A stretch of 50,942 bases of DNA, taken from contig JBCBEX010000022.1 of NCBI GenBank assembly GCA_038528235.1, positions 1-50,942 on the forward strand, in the 5' to 3' direction. The stretch is from JBCBEX01 sp038528235. GTDB lineage: Bacteria; Bacteroidota; Rhodothermia; Rhodothermales; Rubricoccaceae. The notes below the pieces were generated by a model that was not told the DNA's origin, did no database searches, and was given only the letters and a program-made list of their open reading frames with translations. The position numbers and the translations under genes are program-made. Positions 1 to 8,076 of the stretch are shown piece after piece; positions within the stretch are counted from its first letter, which is position 1; every line of letters starts with the position of its first letter.

Positions 1-2
1 CG

Positions 3-365
3 ACGGTCGGCTACGGCGACATCGCCCCACAGACCACGCTCGGGCAGTTCATCACGACGTTCATCGTGATCCTGGGCTATGGCATCATCGCAGTGCCCAC
101 GGGCATCGTGACGACGGAGCTGTCGAACGTGGTCCAGGACAGGCGCCGGACGGCCTTCTGCCCGGCCTGCGGCTGCACCGACCACGACGCCGATGCAGCC
201 TTCTGCAAGCGCTGCGGTACCGGGGTGCGCACCGCAGGCGGCGTGGTGCTAGACGGCCACGGACACGTCCCCGCCCGTGATGGTGGGATCGTGGACGCCC
301 CGGCGATCATCCCGCCCTCCGGGACGGCACCCGCCCTGGCCGACCGAGCCCCTAGCGGACCGTGA
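3..365 (+). CDS. Potassium channel, C-terminal part (5' truncated), with zinc ribbon
   Basis: The coding frame is open from the window edge, so the N-terminus lies outside. The first residues read TVGYGD, the K+ channel selectivity filter, followed by a hydrophobic segment (FITTFIVILGYGIIAVPTGIV) matching the pore-lining inner helix of Kv/2-TM ion channels (Ion_trans / Ion_trans_2). After the helix comes a short cytoplasmic tail with two CxxC-type pairs (CPAC, CKRC) about 14 residues apart, which reads as a zinc ribbon, then a Pro/Ala-rich end. Its stop overlaps the end of the convergent NHL gene by 14 bp. Channel identity is certain from the filter; the role of the ribbon is unknown. Confidence 0.9.
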   Translation, partial: TVGYGDIAPQTTLGQFITTFIVILGYGIIAVPTGIVTTELSNVVQDRRRTAFCPACGCTDHDADAAFCKRCGTGVRTAGGVVLDGHGHVPARDGGIVDAPAIIPPSGTAPALADRAPSGP

Positions 366-1530
366 GCCGCTTTGTCTGCACGCCCGCCGCAGTCCGCAGC
401 ACGACGACATAGACGCCGCTCGCCAGCCCCGCTGTGTCGATCTGCCGGGCGTGCTCGCCCGCGCCAAGCAGCCCTGTCGCCAGCACCTGTCGCTGCCGCC
501 CGAGGAGATCGATGAGCGTGAGGCTCACGTTCGTGGGCGCGTCGAGCGCGAAGCGGAGGTGAGCCGTCCCCGACGTGGGGTTGGGGGCCGGGGCAAGCAG
601 CAAGACGCCGGACTCCGGCTGCGTGTCGTCAGCGCTGGTGGTGGTCGTCCGGACGATGCGGCGGAGCGCACGATCGCCCGCCTGCGATACGTAGAGCGTG
701 TCGCCGTTGGCAATCGCGACGATACCGTTGGGGCGGTTGAACTGCGCCGTGTCGCCCGGCCCGTCGAGGGTGGCACGCGTGCCGGTTCCCGCGAGCACCG
801 TGACGGTCCCGTCGAGCGAGATCTCGTAGACGCGGTTGTCGTCGATGCCGGTGGCGAAGAGTTGACCACCGCCATAGGCCAGGAAGCCGATGTCCGTGGC
901 AAGGTCTGCGATCTGCACCAACGAGGGCGTATCCGGGTAGCCGTCGATCCTGTAGATCTTGCCGCGTTCGAAGTCGGCGACGTAGAGCCGCCCTTCGTCG
1001 TCGAAGGCGAGGCCCGCCGGGAAGTTCAGCCCCTCGTCGATCACATCGGCGAAGGTGCCGTTCGCATCGACGGTCTTGACCCAGTTGCCATCGTAGCTGG
1101 CCACGACGACCACATCGCGGGCGGTGTCGTAGAGGAGGCCGCTGACGGTCGTGGGACCCGGTGCCCGGCCAAACAACGAGATGTTCCCGTCTGGCGTGAC
1201 GGCGCTGACCGTGCCCGTGTTGTAGTTAGCCACGTAGAGCGTACCGTCGGGACCGAAGGTGAGGCCGTTGGCGCGGCTGAATCCGTCGGCGTAGATCGAC
1301 GTCATGGCCTCGGGAAACTCGACACGCGTGACGGTACGGCCGATCGGTGTGGGAAAGCCACCGAAGCGCGAGCCGTAGAGCGCGCCGTCCGGGCCGAGGA
1401 CGAGACCGTCGTCGATGTCGGAGCCCGCTGGCAGGACCGTTTCGACGGTGGTCGTTTGCGCCTGGGTAGGGACGGCGAGCGCGAAGACGGCGAGTACGGC
1501 CAGGAGGCCTAGAAGGATGAAGCGAAGCAC
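352..1530 (-). CDS. Secreted NHL/SMP-30-type beta-propeller protein with T9SS sorting domain
   Basis: 392 residues. A signal peptide (about 1-24, cleavage near TQA-Q) is followed by repeats of the form GLxFxxxGxLYVAxxxxGxI (for example LTFGPDGTLYVANY and LAFDDEGRLYVADF), typical of NHL/SMP-30 six-bladed propellers. The last ~80 residues (PNPTSGTAHLRFAL ... LIDLLGR ... GVYVVVL ... KRLTVR) match the type A C-terminal sorting domain used by the type IX secretion system, so the protein is probably exported to the cell surface. I chose the GTG start at 1530 because it puts the hydrophobic signal at the N-terminus; a TTG at 1569 would add 13 residues. No enzymatic function can be named. Confidence 0.85.
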   Translation of the reverse strand: MLRFILLGLLAVLAVFALAVPTQAQTTTVETVLPAGSDIDDGLVLGPDGALYGSRFGGFPTPIGRTVTRVEFPEAMTSIYADGFSRANGLTFGPDGTLYVANYNTGTVSAVTPDGNISLFGRAPGPTTVSGLLYDTARDVVVVASYDGNWVKTVDANGTFADVIDEGLNFPAGLAFDDEGRLYVADFERGKIYRIDGYPDTPSLVQIADLATDIGFLAYGGGQLFATGIDDNRVYEISLDGTVTVLAGTGTRATLDGPGDTAQFNRPNGIVAIANGDTLYVSQAGDRALRRIVRTTTTSADDTQPESGVLLLAPAPNPTSGTAHLRFALDAPTNVSLTLIDLLGRQRQVLATGLLGAGEHARQIDTAGLASGVYVVVLRTAAGVQTKRLTVR

Positions 1531-1618
1531 GATAGAACGGGAGGCTGGTGAGCGGAGGTCGAGCGCCAACCTCGGTGCTCAACCGCTGCCTATCGGCTCA
1601 TTGGGGGCGGTTTCGGCC

Positions 1619-2941
1619 TCATCCCGCGCGATGAGACGCGGTCACGGCCGGTGGGTCTGCGCCACCATCGCCCGACATCCCGTCCCCCAGAAGGCTGCCG
1701 CTGCGTGCGCCGTCACCCCCAACGCGAACGCCGCCGATGCGGTCGCCCCCGATGCGGTCGCCCCCCATGCGGTTGCCTCTGACACGAGCGCCGCTGCGGC
1801 CATCGCCTGAGACGCGCCCGGGCTCCACCGCCATGCGCCGCCGGTAGGCCGAGGGCGTCTCGCCCGTGCGGGCCTTGAACACCCGGTTGAACGAGGCCTT
1901 GCTGCTGAACCCGGCATCGAGGCCGACCGCGAGCACGGTCAGGTGGGCTGTCCCGGGATCGCGCAGGCGCGCCTGGGCCTCGTCCACCCGGTAGCCGTTG
2001 ACGAGATCGTAGAACGTCGCGCCGAACGCCTGCGCGAGCACGTCGGTGCAAGCCCGCTCGCCGATCGAGAGCCGGTCCGCGAGATCCGCCAGCCGGAGGG
2101 TGGGATCGAGGTAGAGCCGGTCGTCCTCCATCAGTCGCCGGAGGGTGTTGGCGTGACGCTGGAGGTCGCCCGCGGGCCTAGGTGTCGCCGCACGCTCTGG
2201 CTCGGCACCGACACTGCGCGGGTCCGGCAAGGCCAGGCGAGGCAGCGTCACCAGCGAGGCCCGCAGCCGCTCGTAGGCCACGCTTGCTACGAGAGCGGCC
2301 AGCGCCAGCGGGACGAGGTAGTCGAGCCACGCGAACACCGTCCCCGTCGCGAGATAGGCGATGTAGTTAACCAAGGTGGCCACGGCATACGCCGCGAAGC
2401 CGCCCCCGTAGAGCCGGAGCCGGTACAGGCGGTCATCGTCGGCTCCGGCCCCTTCGTGCCGGTAGCGCCGGACGTATCGCAACACGAGCAGGCCGACCGC
2501 AAACCCGTAGGCGACGGCTTGCACGACGTAGATCGTGAAAAACGACACCCACGCCATCCGTTGGCCTTCGGGATCGCCGACGAGCGGCCACGTCACGATG
2601 AGCAGCACCTGCGTCGCAAACGGAACAGCGTGCGCCAGGTCCGTCGGCTCAGCGCGGGTGCGCAGTCGCATGAGCGCCCGGATATACTCGTAGAATAGCG
2701 GCGGCACGGCGAACCAGAACGCGCCGACAAGCGCTCGGAGCACCGGCGACGGCAGCGCGATCCCGGAGAACCGCAGCGTCATGTCGACCAGCAGCAGCGC
2801 GATGACACCGGAGAGCGCCACCAGCACGGTCCGAGCGTGCGCGCGCCGTGACCGCACCGCGAGAACGACGGTCAGTCCAACCGCGTGAATCGCCGCTACG
2901 GCGAGGACGACAGAAGCCAGCGAGAAAACAGGCGTGGTCAT
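1619..2941 (-). CDS. AraC-family transcriptional regulator with N-terminal membrane domain
   Basis: 440 residues. The N-terminal half carries about six to seven hydrophobic segments (residues ~5-225), and the C-terminal region has an AraC-type double helix-turn-helix (LRLADLADRLSIGERACTDV ... DAGFSSKASFNRVFKARTGETPSAYRRR, ~280-380). This is the layout of membrane-bound AraC regulators common in Bacteroidota, which sense at the membrane and bind DNA on the cytoplasmic side. The ATG at 2941 sits directly before the first membrane helix; a GTG at 2962 is possible. Past the HTH is a ~60-residue Gly/Arg/Asp-rich tail with RxGGD-like pentapeptides, encoded by a 15-bp tandem repeat. The target genes are unknown. 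Confidence 0.88.
   Translation of the reverse strand: MTTPVFSLASVVLAVAAIHAVGLTVVLAVRSRRAHARTVLVALSGVIALLLVDMTLRFSGIALPSPVLRALVGAFWFAVPPLFYEYIRALMRLRTRAEPTDLAHAVPFATQVLLIVTWPLVGDPEGQRMAWVSFFTIYVVQAVAYGFAVGLLVLRYVRRYRHEGAGADDDRLYRLRLYGGGFAAYAVATLVNYIAYLATGTVFAWLDYLVPLALAALVASVAYERLRASLVTLPRLALPDPRSVGAEPERAATPRPAGDLQRHANTLRRLMEDDRLYLDPTLRLADLADRLSIGERACTDVLAQAFGATFYDLVNGYRVDEAQARLRDPGTAHLTVLAVGLDAGFSSKASFNRVFKARTGETPSAYRRRMAVEPGRVSGDGRSGARVRGNRMGGDRIGGDRIGGVRVGGDGARSGSLLGDGMSGDGGADPPAVTASHRAG
1730..1774 (-). repeat. 15-bp tandem repeat (3 units) in AraC regulator tail
   Basis: Three consecutive 15-bp units on the plus strand (gccgccgatgcggtc, gcccccgatgcggtc, gccccccatgcggtt) encode RIGGD-like pentapeptides in the disordered C-terminal tail of the regulator. 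A change in copy number would keep the frame. Confidence 0.85.
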
Positions 2942-3085
2942 ACGGGCGTGGTTACATGGCACCGAGCGTGAGGGATGGGCGAAGCTACTCGCGCCATCCT
3001 ATCTCCACCGTCGATCCAGCCCAGACGACGTGATCCCGACCTGGACGGCTCTTCCCCGTCTCCGAACCGGCACGCCGTGCCCGAC

Positions 3086-3619
3086 CTAGCCATCCCCGTG
3101 TTGGCGCTCGCGCATCTCACGCTGGCGCATCGGCATGGAGTCGATCCGGGCGAGCACGTTCTCCAGCGCCACCGGCAGCGCATAGCGATGCTTCTCGGTG
3201 CCGTCTTTCCCAACGAGCACGAGGACGGCGTCGTCGGCATCGACGTCGTAGCGCGCACGCAGGGCCGGGCCCACGTCCGGGCTCAAGCGATCTACGTTCA
3301 GCCACCGGGCCGTTCCTTCGTGCGGAAGCGCCAGGACGAGAGCGTCCCGCTCAGCAATGGCGTCGTGCTTGGCCTGCAAGCTCGCCAGCGTGGCGGCGAA
3401 GGCATCGAGCGTGTCGCTAGGCGCGAAGACGTAGAACAGGCGGTGCTGCCAGGGATGCTCTGTCTCGTCAAACGCGACGCCAGGACTTTGTGCCATAACG
3501 GGTGCCCCTAGGATCAGGGCCATGCCGAGCAGCAGGGCGATGCCGGGCAGCAGGGCGATGCCGAGCAGCAGGGCGATGCCGAGCAGCAGGGCGATGCCGA
3601 GCAGCAGGGCTCGACTCAC
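3086..3619 (-). CDS. DUF4174-family secreted protein with repeat-built signal peptide
   Basis: 177 residues. The mature part (HRLFYVFAPSDTLDAF ... LQAKHDAIAERDALVLAL ... VLVLVGKDGTEKHRY) fits DUF4174, a small thioredoxin-like periplasmic domain of unknown function in which a short peptide follows R-x-L-x-V-F-A-P and E-R-D motifs. The N-terminus is an unusually long hydrophobic stretch made of six near-identical six-residue units (ALLLGI type), encoded by an 18-bp tandem repeat. The GTG start overlaps the TGA stop of the upstream gene (GTGA), pointing to translational coupling. Confidence 0.75.
   Translation of the reverse strand: MSRALLLGIALLLGIALLLGIALLPGIALLLGMALILGAPVMAQSPGVAFDETEHPWQHRLFYVFAPSDTLDAFAATLASLQAKHDAIAERDALVLALPHEGTARWLNVDRLSPDVGPALRARYDVDADDAVLVLVGKDGTEKHRYALPVALENVLARIDSMPMRQREMRERQHGDG
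3524..3610 (-). repeat. 18-bp tandem repeat (about 4.8 units) encoding a signal peptide core
   Basis: Units gccgagcagcagggcgat at 3524, 3542 (one mismatch), 3560 and 3578, with a fifth partial copy to 3610. Each encodes six residues of the hydrophobic core (Leu-Leu-Leu-Gly-Ile-Ala permutation), so copy-number change alters hydrophobic length without a frameshift. Confidence 0.95.
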
Positions 3620-4032
3620 GCCCGCTGGCGCGTCGCCACGCGCGCCGGTTTGGTGTCAGGCGTGCGCGCGTCGATCTCCTCGCGCCAGGCGCGGGTGAGG
3701 AAGGCGTAATCGAGCGCCTCAGTCGCGTCGCCGAAGCGCCGGTAGGCCTGGAAGCCGAGGTCGACCGGCGAGAGGCTCGCGAGCGGCGCGCTGCTCAAGT
3801 CGAGGATGCGGGCGCGCGAGAGCCCCTGCCGGAACTCGCCGTGAAGTTGCCCGAGCACGCAGGCCTTGCCGTCGGCCAGTTCCAGCGACGTGGGGTCAAG
3901 GCGGCTCCACCAGCCGGGGTCGGCGTCGTCGAGGTAGGCCGCGCCGCGGGCCGCCCGCGTGCGGGCCAGGCCGAGCGTGATGTCGGAAGGCTGGCGGCTG
4001 CCAAACAGCGCTGCGAAGAACGATCGAGCCAT
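3616..4032 (-). CDS. Small hypothetical protein
   Basis: 138 residues, soluble, no signal peptide or membrane helix. I do not recognise the family. Visible features are MARSFFAALFGSRQPSD at the N-terminus, a WW pair (DPGWWSRLDP) and a basic C-terminal tail. It lies upstream of the DUF4174 gene with overlapping stop/start codons and 34 bp downstream of the acylase stop, so the three could be one transcript. Coding status is supported by the tight packing and ATG start only. Confidence 0.6.
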   Translation of the reverse strand: MARSFFAALFGSRQPSDITLGLARTRAARGAAYLDDADPGWWSRLDPTSLELADGKACVLGQLHGEFRQGLSRARILDLSSAPLASLSPVDLGFQAYRRFGDATEALDYAFLTRAWREEIDARTPDTKPARVATRQRA

Positions 4033-4066
4033 GACCGAGCGGGTTTAGGTGGACGGGCTGTCCTCC

Positions 4067-6736
4067 CTACTCCGCGCCCAGCGTGTCGGTTCGCACGGTG
4101 TCGCTTGACACGATGACTCCGGTCGTGGAGTCGTCCATCGCTGCGTCGGACGGTAGTGTGTCCCCGGAGTCGGTGCTGTCTTGCGCGGGCGCTGCTGACT
4201 CCTCGACAGCAGGTGCCTGCTCGGCAGGTGTGAGCGTGAGGCGGCGTCCCTCTGGCACCGCGGCGGGCGAAGTGGGCCGCTGGAGGTCGAAATAGTCAAA
4301 CGAGCGCCACACGTCGATGGCGTCGTCGTAGTGCGTGCTCAGCGGGTTGCCGGACTGGCCGCCGGGATAGACGCCGCGCCCGACGGGGCCCGACGCCGTG
4401 AACTCGACGACCATGCGCCACGACGCGGCGTGGGTGGTCGTGAACGAGGTCCAGCCGCCGCGCAGACTGCCCGTGCCCGGCGCCACCGAGCGCGAAAAGC
4501 CTGGGTGTGGGTAGGGCCCGCGCCACAGCGGCCGCAGCGCTTCCGACTGGGTGAGGTGCTGGAACTCGACGGCATGGTGCTCGCCCCAGGTCCAGTCACC
4601 CGGCTCAGGACCATAGCGGTTCGACAGGACGCGCGCGGCCGCTTCGAGCGCCGCCCTGAGGAGGTCGTCGCGGTTCTCCAAGCCCAGCGTGAACTGGATG
4701 TCCCACCAACGCGCACCGGGGTCCTCGATGAGCCGTCGGTAGAGCGTCAGGTCGCCTGGACGCAGCTCGCGGCCGTCGAACTCGTCCCAGCCGAGTGCGT
4801 CGAGCTGGCGCAGGAAGAGCGCCAGCGGCAGCGCGCCCTCCGCGTCGAGGTCGGCCACGCCGTCCCAGCGGACGATGATGTCGCGGGCCGCTGCAGCCTC
4901 GGCGCTCAGCCCCGAGAGCGTGTCGAGGAGCGGGACGTAGAGCCCGTGCTGCACGGCGCGCACGTCGCCGTGGTAGCTCGCCACCTGGTTCGGCGTGTGC
5001 GAGAGCTGCCCGTCGAGGAGTTGCTCGATGCGGAGCGCGCGGAAGCCCTCGCGCCAGTCGTGGCCGAGGTAGGTCGTGTCGGCGTCACCCGTGGGCGGCT
5101 GGTTGGCCGAAAAGACGTAGCCGCTCTCGGGGTCGATGACGGTCGGGAGCGCCTCGAAGGGGACCATCGCGACCCAGTCTCCGTCGGTGCTCGCGCCATC
5201 GAGGAGGCCTGCACCGGAGCCGCCGCGTCGGATCGGATAGGCGCCGGTGGAACGGATGGCGATGCTTCCATCGGCGCTGGCGACCGTGACGTTTTGCATC
5301 GGCGTGTCCCAGGAGCGCAGCGCCTCCTGGAAGACGTCCATCCCATCGGCGTGGATCATGTCCCAGAGCGCCTGCATCGTGCGGGCGGGCCGGTGCGCCG
5401 TCCACTGCACGGCAACGGGCTCCGGCACCTGTTCGAGGATCGGCCCCCAGTGCGTGACGCCCAGCGTGGTCGGAATGGGATCGCCCCCCTTCACATGGAT
5501 CGTGTCCGGGACGAGGTCGATGTCGAGCCAGCGACCGTCGTAGCGGTACTGTGTGCCGTCGTCGGAGAGGGTGAGGCGATAGTGGTCGACCTGATCGCTT
5601 CCGGTGTTGGTGAAGCCCCAGGCGACGGCGTCGGTGAAGCCCGCCACGGGCAGCGGTGCGCCGGGGATGGTGACCCCGTAGACATCCATCGACGGGGTGA
5701 CGAGACGGCACTCGTACCAGATGGCGGGCAGCGTCAGCGCGAGGTGCATGTCGTTGGCGAGCACCGGTCGGCCCGTGGCCGACCGTGTTCCGTTGACGGC
5801 CCACGAGTTCGATCCTTTGCCCGGGACCTCTGCACCGCGACCCAGGATGCCGTCCGGAAAGCGCGCCACGATGTCGGCCCACGCAAACCCGTCGGACGCG
5901 CTCGCCGTGTCGGCGGGCTGAGCGGGAATGCTGAGCGTGTCGGGCAGGAGGAAGAGCGAGTCGGGGACGAGGCTGTCGGGCGGCACCGTGCCGCGCTGGA
6001 GGTCGGCGGGCCGGAGCGCGCCGGTTCCGGGCACCACGGGCGCGTAGAGCGGCGCGGGCGACGGGAAGAGGCGCTCGTATTCCTCCGCGCCGAGTTCGTC
6101 CCGGAGTTGGGTGTAGCTCGCCTTGTCGGTCCACCACGAGAGGTCGTAGTTCATCGCCTGGAGCACGCGGAGCGTGTGGAGCGGCGTCCAGCGCTCAGGG
6201 GCGAGGTCCAACAGGCGAAACTCAAGCGGCAGGTCGCGCGGGTCGAGGGCGTCGGTGTAGGCATTGACGCCGACCGCGAACGCTTCGAGCAACGCCAGTT
6301 CGAGGCCGCCCTCCTGCTCGATACGCTCCAGGTTGCGCCGCGCCCCCAGTTCCATCCCGGTGCGCCGGAGGAAGCGGTCCGTCTCCACGAGGTCAGGCCC
6401 GAAGGCCTCCGCGAGCCGCCCCGCTGGCATCCGCGGCGTGAGATTGAGTTGGAAGAGGCGGTCCTGCGCGACCACATAGCCAAGCGCCCGCACAGCGTCG
6501 AGGTCGTGCTCGGCGAAGATGTGCGGCACGCCGCGCGCATCGCGCACGACGGTCACAGGACCCTCAAGGCCTGGCAGATCGAGCGTGGCCTCGTCCGGCG
6601 TCGCGGCAGCACGAGCGGTACGGTAAAGCCCATCGAGAGGGTCGAGCCACGCGCCTACCTGCGGGATCGTCCCGAAGGCTCCGAGCAACGCCACGACCAC
6701 GGCACCGGTGAGCAAGGCCAGGAGAAGAGGACGCAT
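4067..6736 (-). CDS. Penicillin acylase family (Ntn-hydrolase) protein
   Basis: 889 residues. An N-terminal hydrophobic signal/anchor (3-25) precedes the alpha-chain region (PVTVVRDARGVPHIFAEHD ... YVVAQDRLFQLNLTPRMPAGRLAE). The junction KGSNSWAVNG (Gly308-Ser309-Asn310) is the autocatalytic processing site of the family, with Ser309 expected as the new N-terminal nucleophile of the beta chain after spacer removal. Downstream blocks (LANDMHL, GFTNTGSDQVDHY, FSANQPP) follow the same fold. Such enzymes hydrolyse N-acyl amides, including acyl-homoserine lactones and beta-lactams; the substrate here cannot be read. The C-terminal ~70 residues are Ser/Ala/Thr/Asp-rich and probably disordered. Confidence 0.93.
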   Translation of the reverse strand: MRPLLLALLTGAVVVALLGAFGTIPQVGAWLDPLDGLYRTARAAATPDEATLDLPGLEGPVTVVRDARGVPHIFAEHDLDAVRALGYVVAQDRLFQLNLTPRMPAGRLAEAFGPDLVETDRFLRRTGMELGARRNLERIEQEGGLELALLEAFAVGVNAYTDALDPRDLPLEFRLLDLAPERWTPLHTLRVLQAMNYDLSWWTDKASYTQLRDELGAEEYERLFPSPAPLYAPVVPGTGALRPADLQRGTVPPDSLVPDSLFLLPDTLSIPAQPADTASASDGFAWADIVARFPDGILGRGAEVPGKGSNSWAVNGTRSATGRPVLANDMHLALTLPAIWYECRLVTPSMDVYGVTIPGAPLPVAGFTDAVAWGFTNTGSDQVDHYRLTLSDDGTQYRYDGRWLDIDLVPDTIHVKGGDPIPTTLGVTHWGPILEQVPEPVAVQWTAHRPARTMQALWDMIHADGMDVFQEALRSWDTPMQNVTVASADGSIAIRSTGAYPIRRGGSGAGLLDGASTDGDWVAMVPFEALPTVIDPESGYVFSANQPPTGDADTTYLGHDWREGFRALRIEQLLDGQLSHTPNQVASYHGDVRAVQHGLYVPLLDTLSGLSAEAAAARDIIVRWDGVADLDAEGALPLALFLRQLDALGWDEFDGRELRPGDLTLYRRLIEDPGARWWDIQFTLGLENRDDLLRAALEAAARVLSNRYGPEPGDWTWGEHHAVEFQHLTQSEALRPLWRGPYPHPGFSRSVAPGTGSLRGGWTSFTTTHAASWRMVVEFTASGPVGRGVYPGGQSGNPLSTHYDDAIDVWRSFDYFDLQRPTSPAAVPEGRRLTLTPAEQAPAVEESAAPAQDSTDSGDTLPSDAAMDDSTTGVIVSSDTVRTDTLGAE

Positions 6737-6738
6737 CG

Positions 6739-6869
6739 GTGGGAAGCTGGAAGTAGGAAGGAAGAGGTGTGAAGTTGCGTCCTAGGTGACGCAGGGCCAG
6801 ATTGAGTTGACGTGTGACGGAGTGGACTGTCACTTCAAACTTCTCACTTCGAACCTCGCACTTCACTTA
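6739..6869. repeat. Heptamer-array palindromic element between parA-like stop and acylase start
   Basis: Left arm 6739-6780 reads as seven-base units gtgggaa, gctggaa, gtaggaa, ggaagag, gtgtgaa, gttgcgt. Right arm 6834-6866 is the same pattern reversed (ttcaaac, ttctcac, ttcgaac, ctcgcac, ttcac), whose complement is GTNNGAA. The right arm abuts the ParA stop codon and the left arm lies two bases from the acylase ATG, so the element fills the gap. Confidence 0.8.
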
Positions 6870-7748
6870 TGTCCATTGCGCGCGGGCCGCGTCGAGGTCG
6901 GCATCGCCGGGCGCCGGCGTCTCATCGTCCGGGGCGCTGGGCTCGGGCGGCGCTGGGGGCGCGACCGGCTCGGGCGACGTGACGTTCGCCTCGCCGAAGA
7001 GGTACTGCCCGAGTTCGTCGGAGGCGTTGGCATAGTCGAGCGCGCCCCGGGAGGTGATGTCCCGGTCGAAGATGGTGGCGCCGCCCTCGGCGAACTCGGC
7101 GAGTTGGGCGGAGGTGCGGATGACGTTGGCGAGGATGCGGTCGCCGTAGCGCTCGCGGAGGTAGTGGGTGTAGGCCGCGTGGTCGCGTTTGCGCGCATCG
7201 ACCTGCGTGAGCAAGAAGAACGGGTCGCCGAGCGTCGGGTTGAGCTTCTGGCGTACCGTCTGCACCGTGCGGAAGGTCTGCTCCGCCCCCACGACGGGCT
7301 GGTACTCCGGCGTGACGGGGATGAGCGCGTAGTCCGACGTCACGAGCGCGTTCATGCTGAAGACGCTCACCGCCGCCGCGGTGTCGAAGATGATGAGGTC
7401 GTAGGGGTGGCCGTGCTGGAGGGCCTCCTTGATCCAGAAGACATCAGTGGGCTTGTTGAGCCCGCGTTGGGCACGCGTCATCCCGGTGGCCGCCGGGAGC
7501 AGGTCGAAGTTCTTGAGCCGCTGGATGCCGCCGAGCGCCCGGAGCGTGACCGCCGCGTCGAAGAGCGCCAGCGACGAGTCGGCGGGCATGGGGCGGCTGA
7601 TGCCGAGCGTCTTCGTGAGAAAGCCCTGCGGGTCGAGGTCCACCAGCAGCACGCGCATCCCGGAGAGGCCGTAGGCAGCAGCGATGTGGAGGACGGACGT
7701 GGTCTTGCCCGTGCCGCCTTTGTGGTTGACGGCGGTGAGAATCGGCAT
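6867..7748 (-). CDS. ParA/MinD-family ATPase (orphan)
   Basis: 293 residues. The ATG at 7748 gives MPILTAVNHKGGTGKTT, a deviant Walker A box (KGGTGKTT) at the N-terminus, followed by LLVDLDPQGFLT (Walker A') and YDLIIFDTAAAVSVF (Walker B). This is the ParA/Soj/MinD fold that uses dimerisation and DNA or membrane binding to position cargo. The last ~45 residues are Pro/Asp-rich and disordered. No parB or parS-like site is seen next to it, so it more likely positions a plasmid-like or protein cargo than the chromosome origin. It is divergent from the Lnt-like gene. Confidence 0.88.
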   Translation of the reverse strand: MPILTAVNHKGGTGKTTSVLHIAAAYGLSGMRVLLVDLDPQGFLTKTLGISRPMPADSSLALFDAAVTLRALGGIQRLKNFDLLPAATGMTRAQRGLNKPTDVFWIKEALQHGHPYDLIIFDTAAAVSVFSMNALVTSDYALIPVTPEYQPVVGAEQTFRTVQTVRQKLNPTLGDPFFLLTQVDARKRDHAAYTHYLRERYGDRILANVIRTSAQLAEFAEGGATIFDRDITSRGALDYANASDELGQYLFGEANVTSPEPVAPPAPPEPSAPDDETPAPGDADLDAARAQWT

Positions 7749-8076
7749 GGCAGCAGCGCGACGGCAGCGTGGGGTGAAGGGCCGAGTGGGGAGGGCGACA
7801 AAATACACGGGGCCGCGCGGTCCCGCTTGGCGATCCCGGGAGTCGCAGCAGGCTTCACGCAACGATGAGTAGGGTCGCCTCGCCGACGGGTCTGCACGGC
7901 GCTCCACGGCCTACCGGGTACGTGAGTTGCGCACCCACGCGGGTCGCTGGGCACTTCTGGAACGGTTTTCCCGGGCTCCAAGGGATCCATACGCGCTGGC
8001 TATAGCCGCACCTCGTTCCGCCGATACCAGGCGTGATTGTTCAGCTGTGCGTTCCCTACCCGCACATCCCGCCTCT
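7749..8076. other. Divergent intergenic region, no gene
   Basis: 328 bp between the parA-like and lnt-like starts. It must hold both promoters, but I see no convincing promoter box, hairpin or repeat. Open frames continue upstream from both genes without a better start. Confidence 0.6.

Noticed and set aside
4331..6772. An 813-codon open frame opposite the penicillin-acylase gene, with similar long antisense frames at 277-1512, 12373-14115, 16794-18278 and 45921-47840
   Set aside because: Such frames arise in GC-rich DNA when codon-position bias mirrors onto the other strand. Their translations are Arg/Gly/Val-rich with no recognisable domain, whereas the opposite frames encode clear families.
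6867..7748. ParA-like gene as the chromosomal parAB locus
   Set aside because: No parB, parS-like palindrome, gidA/gidB or dnaA is near.
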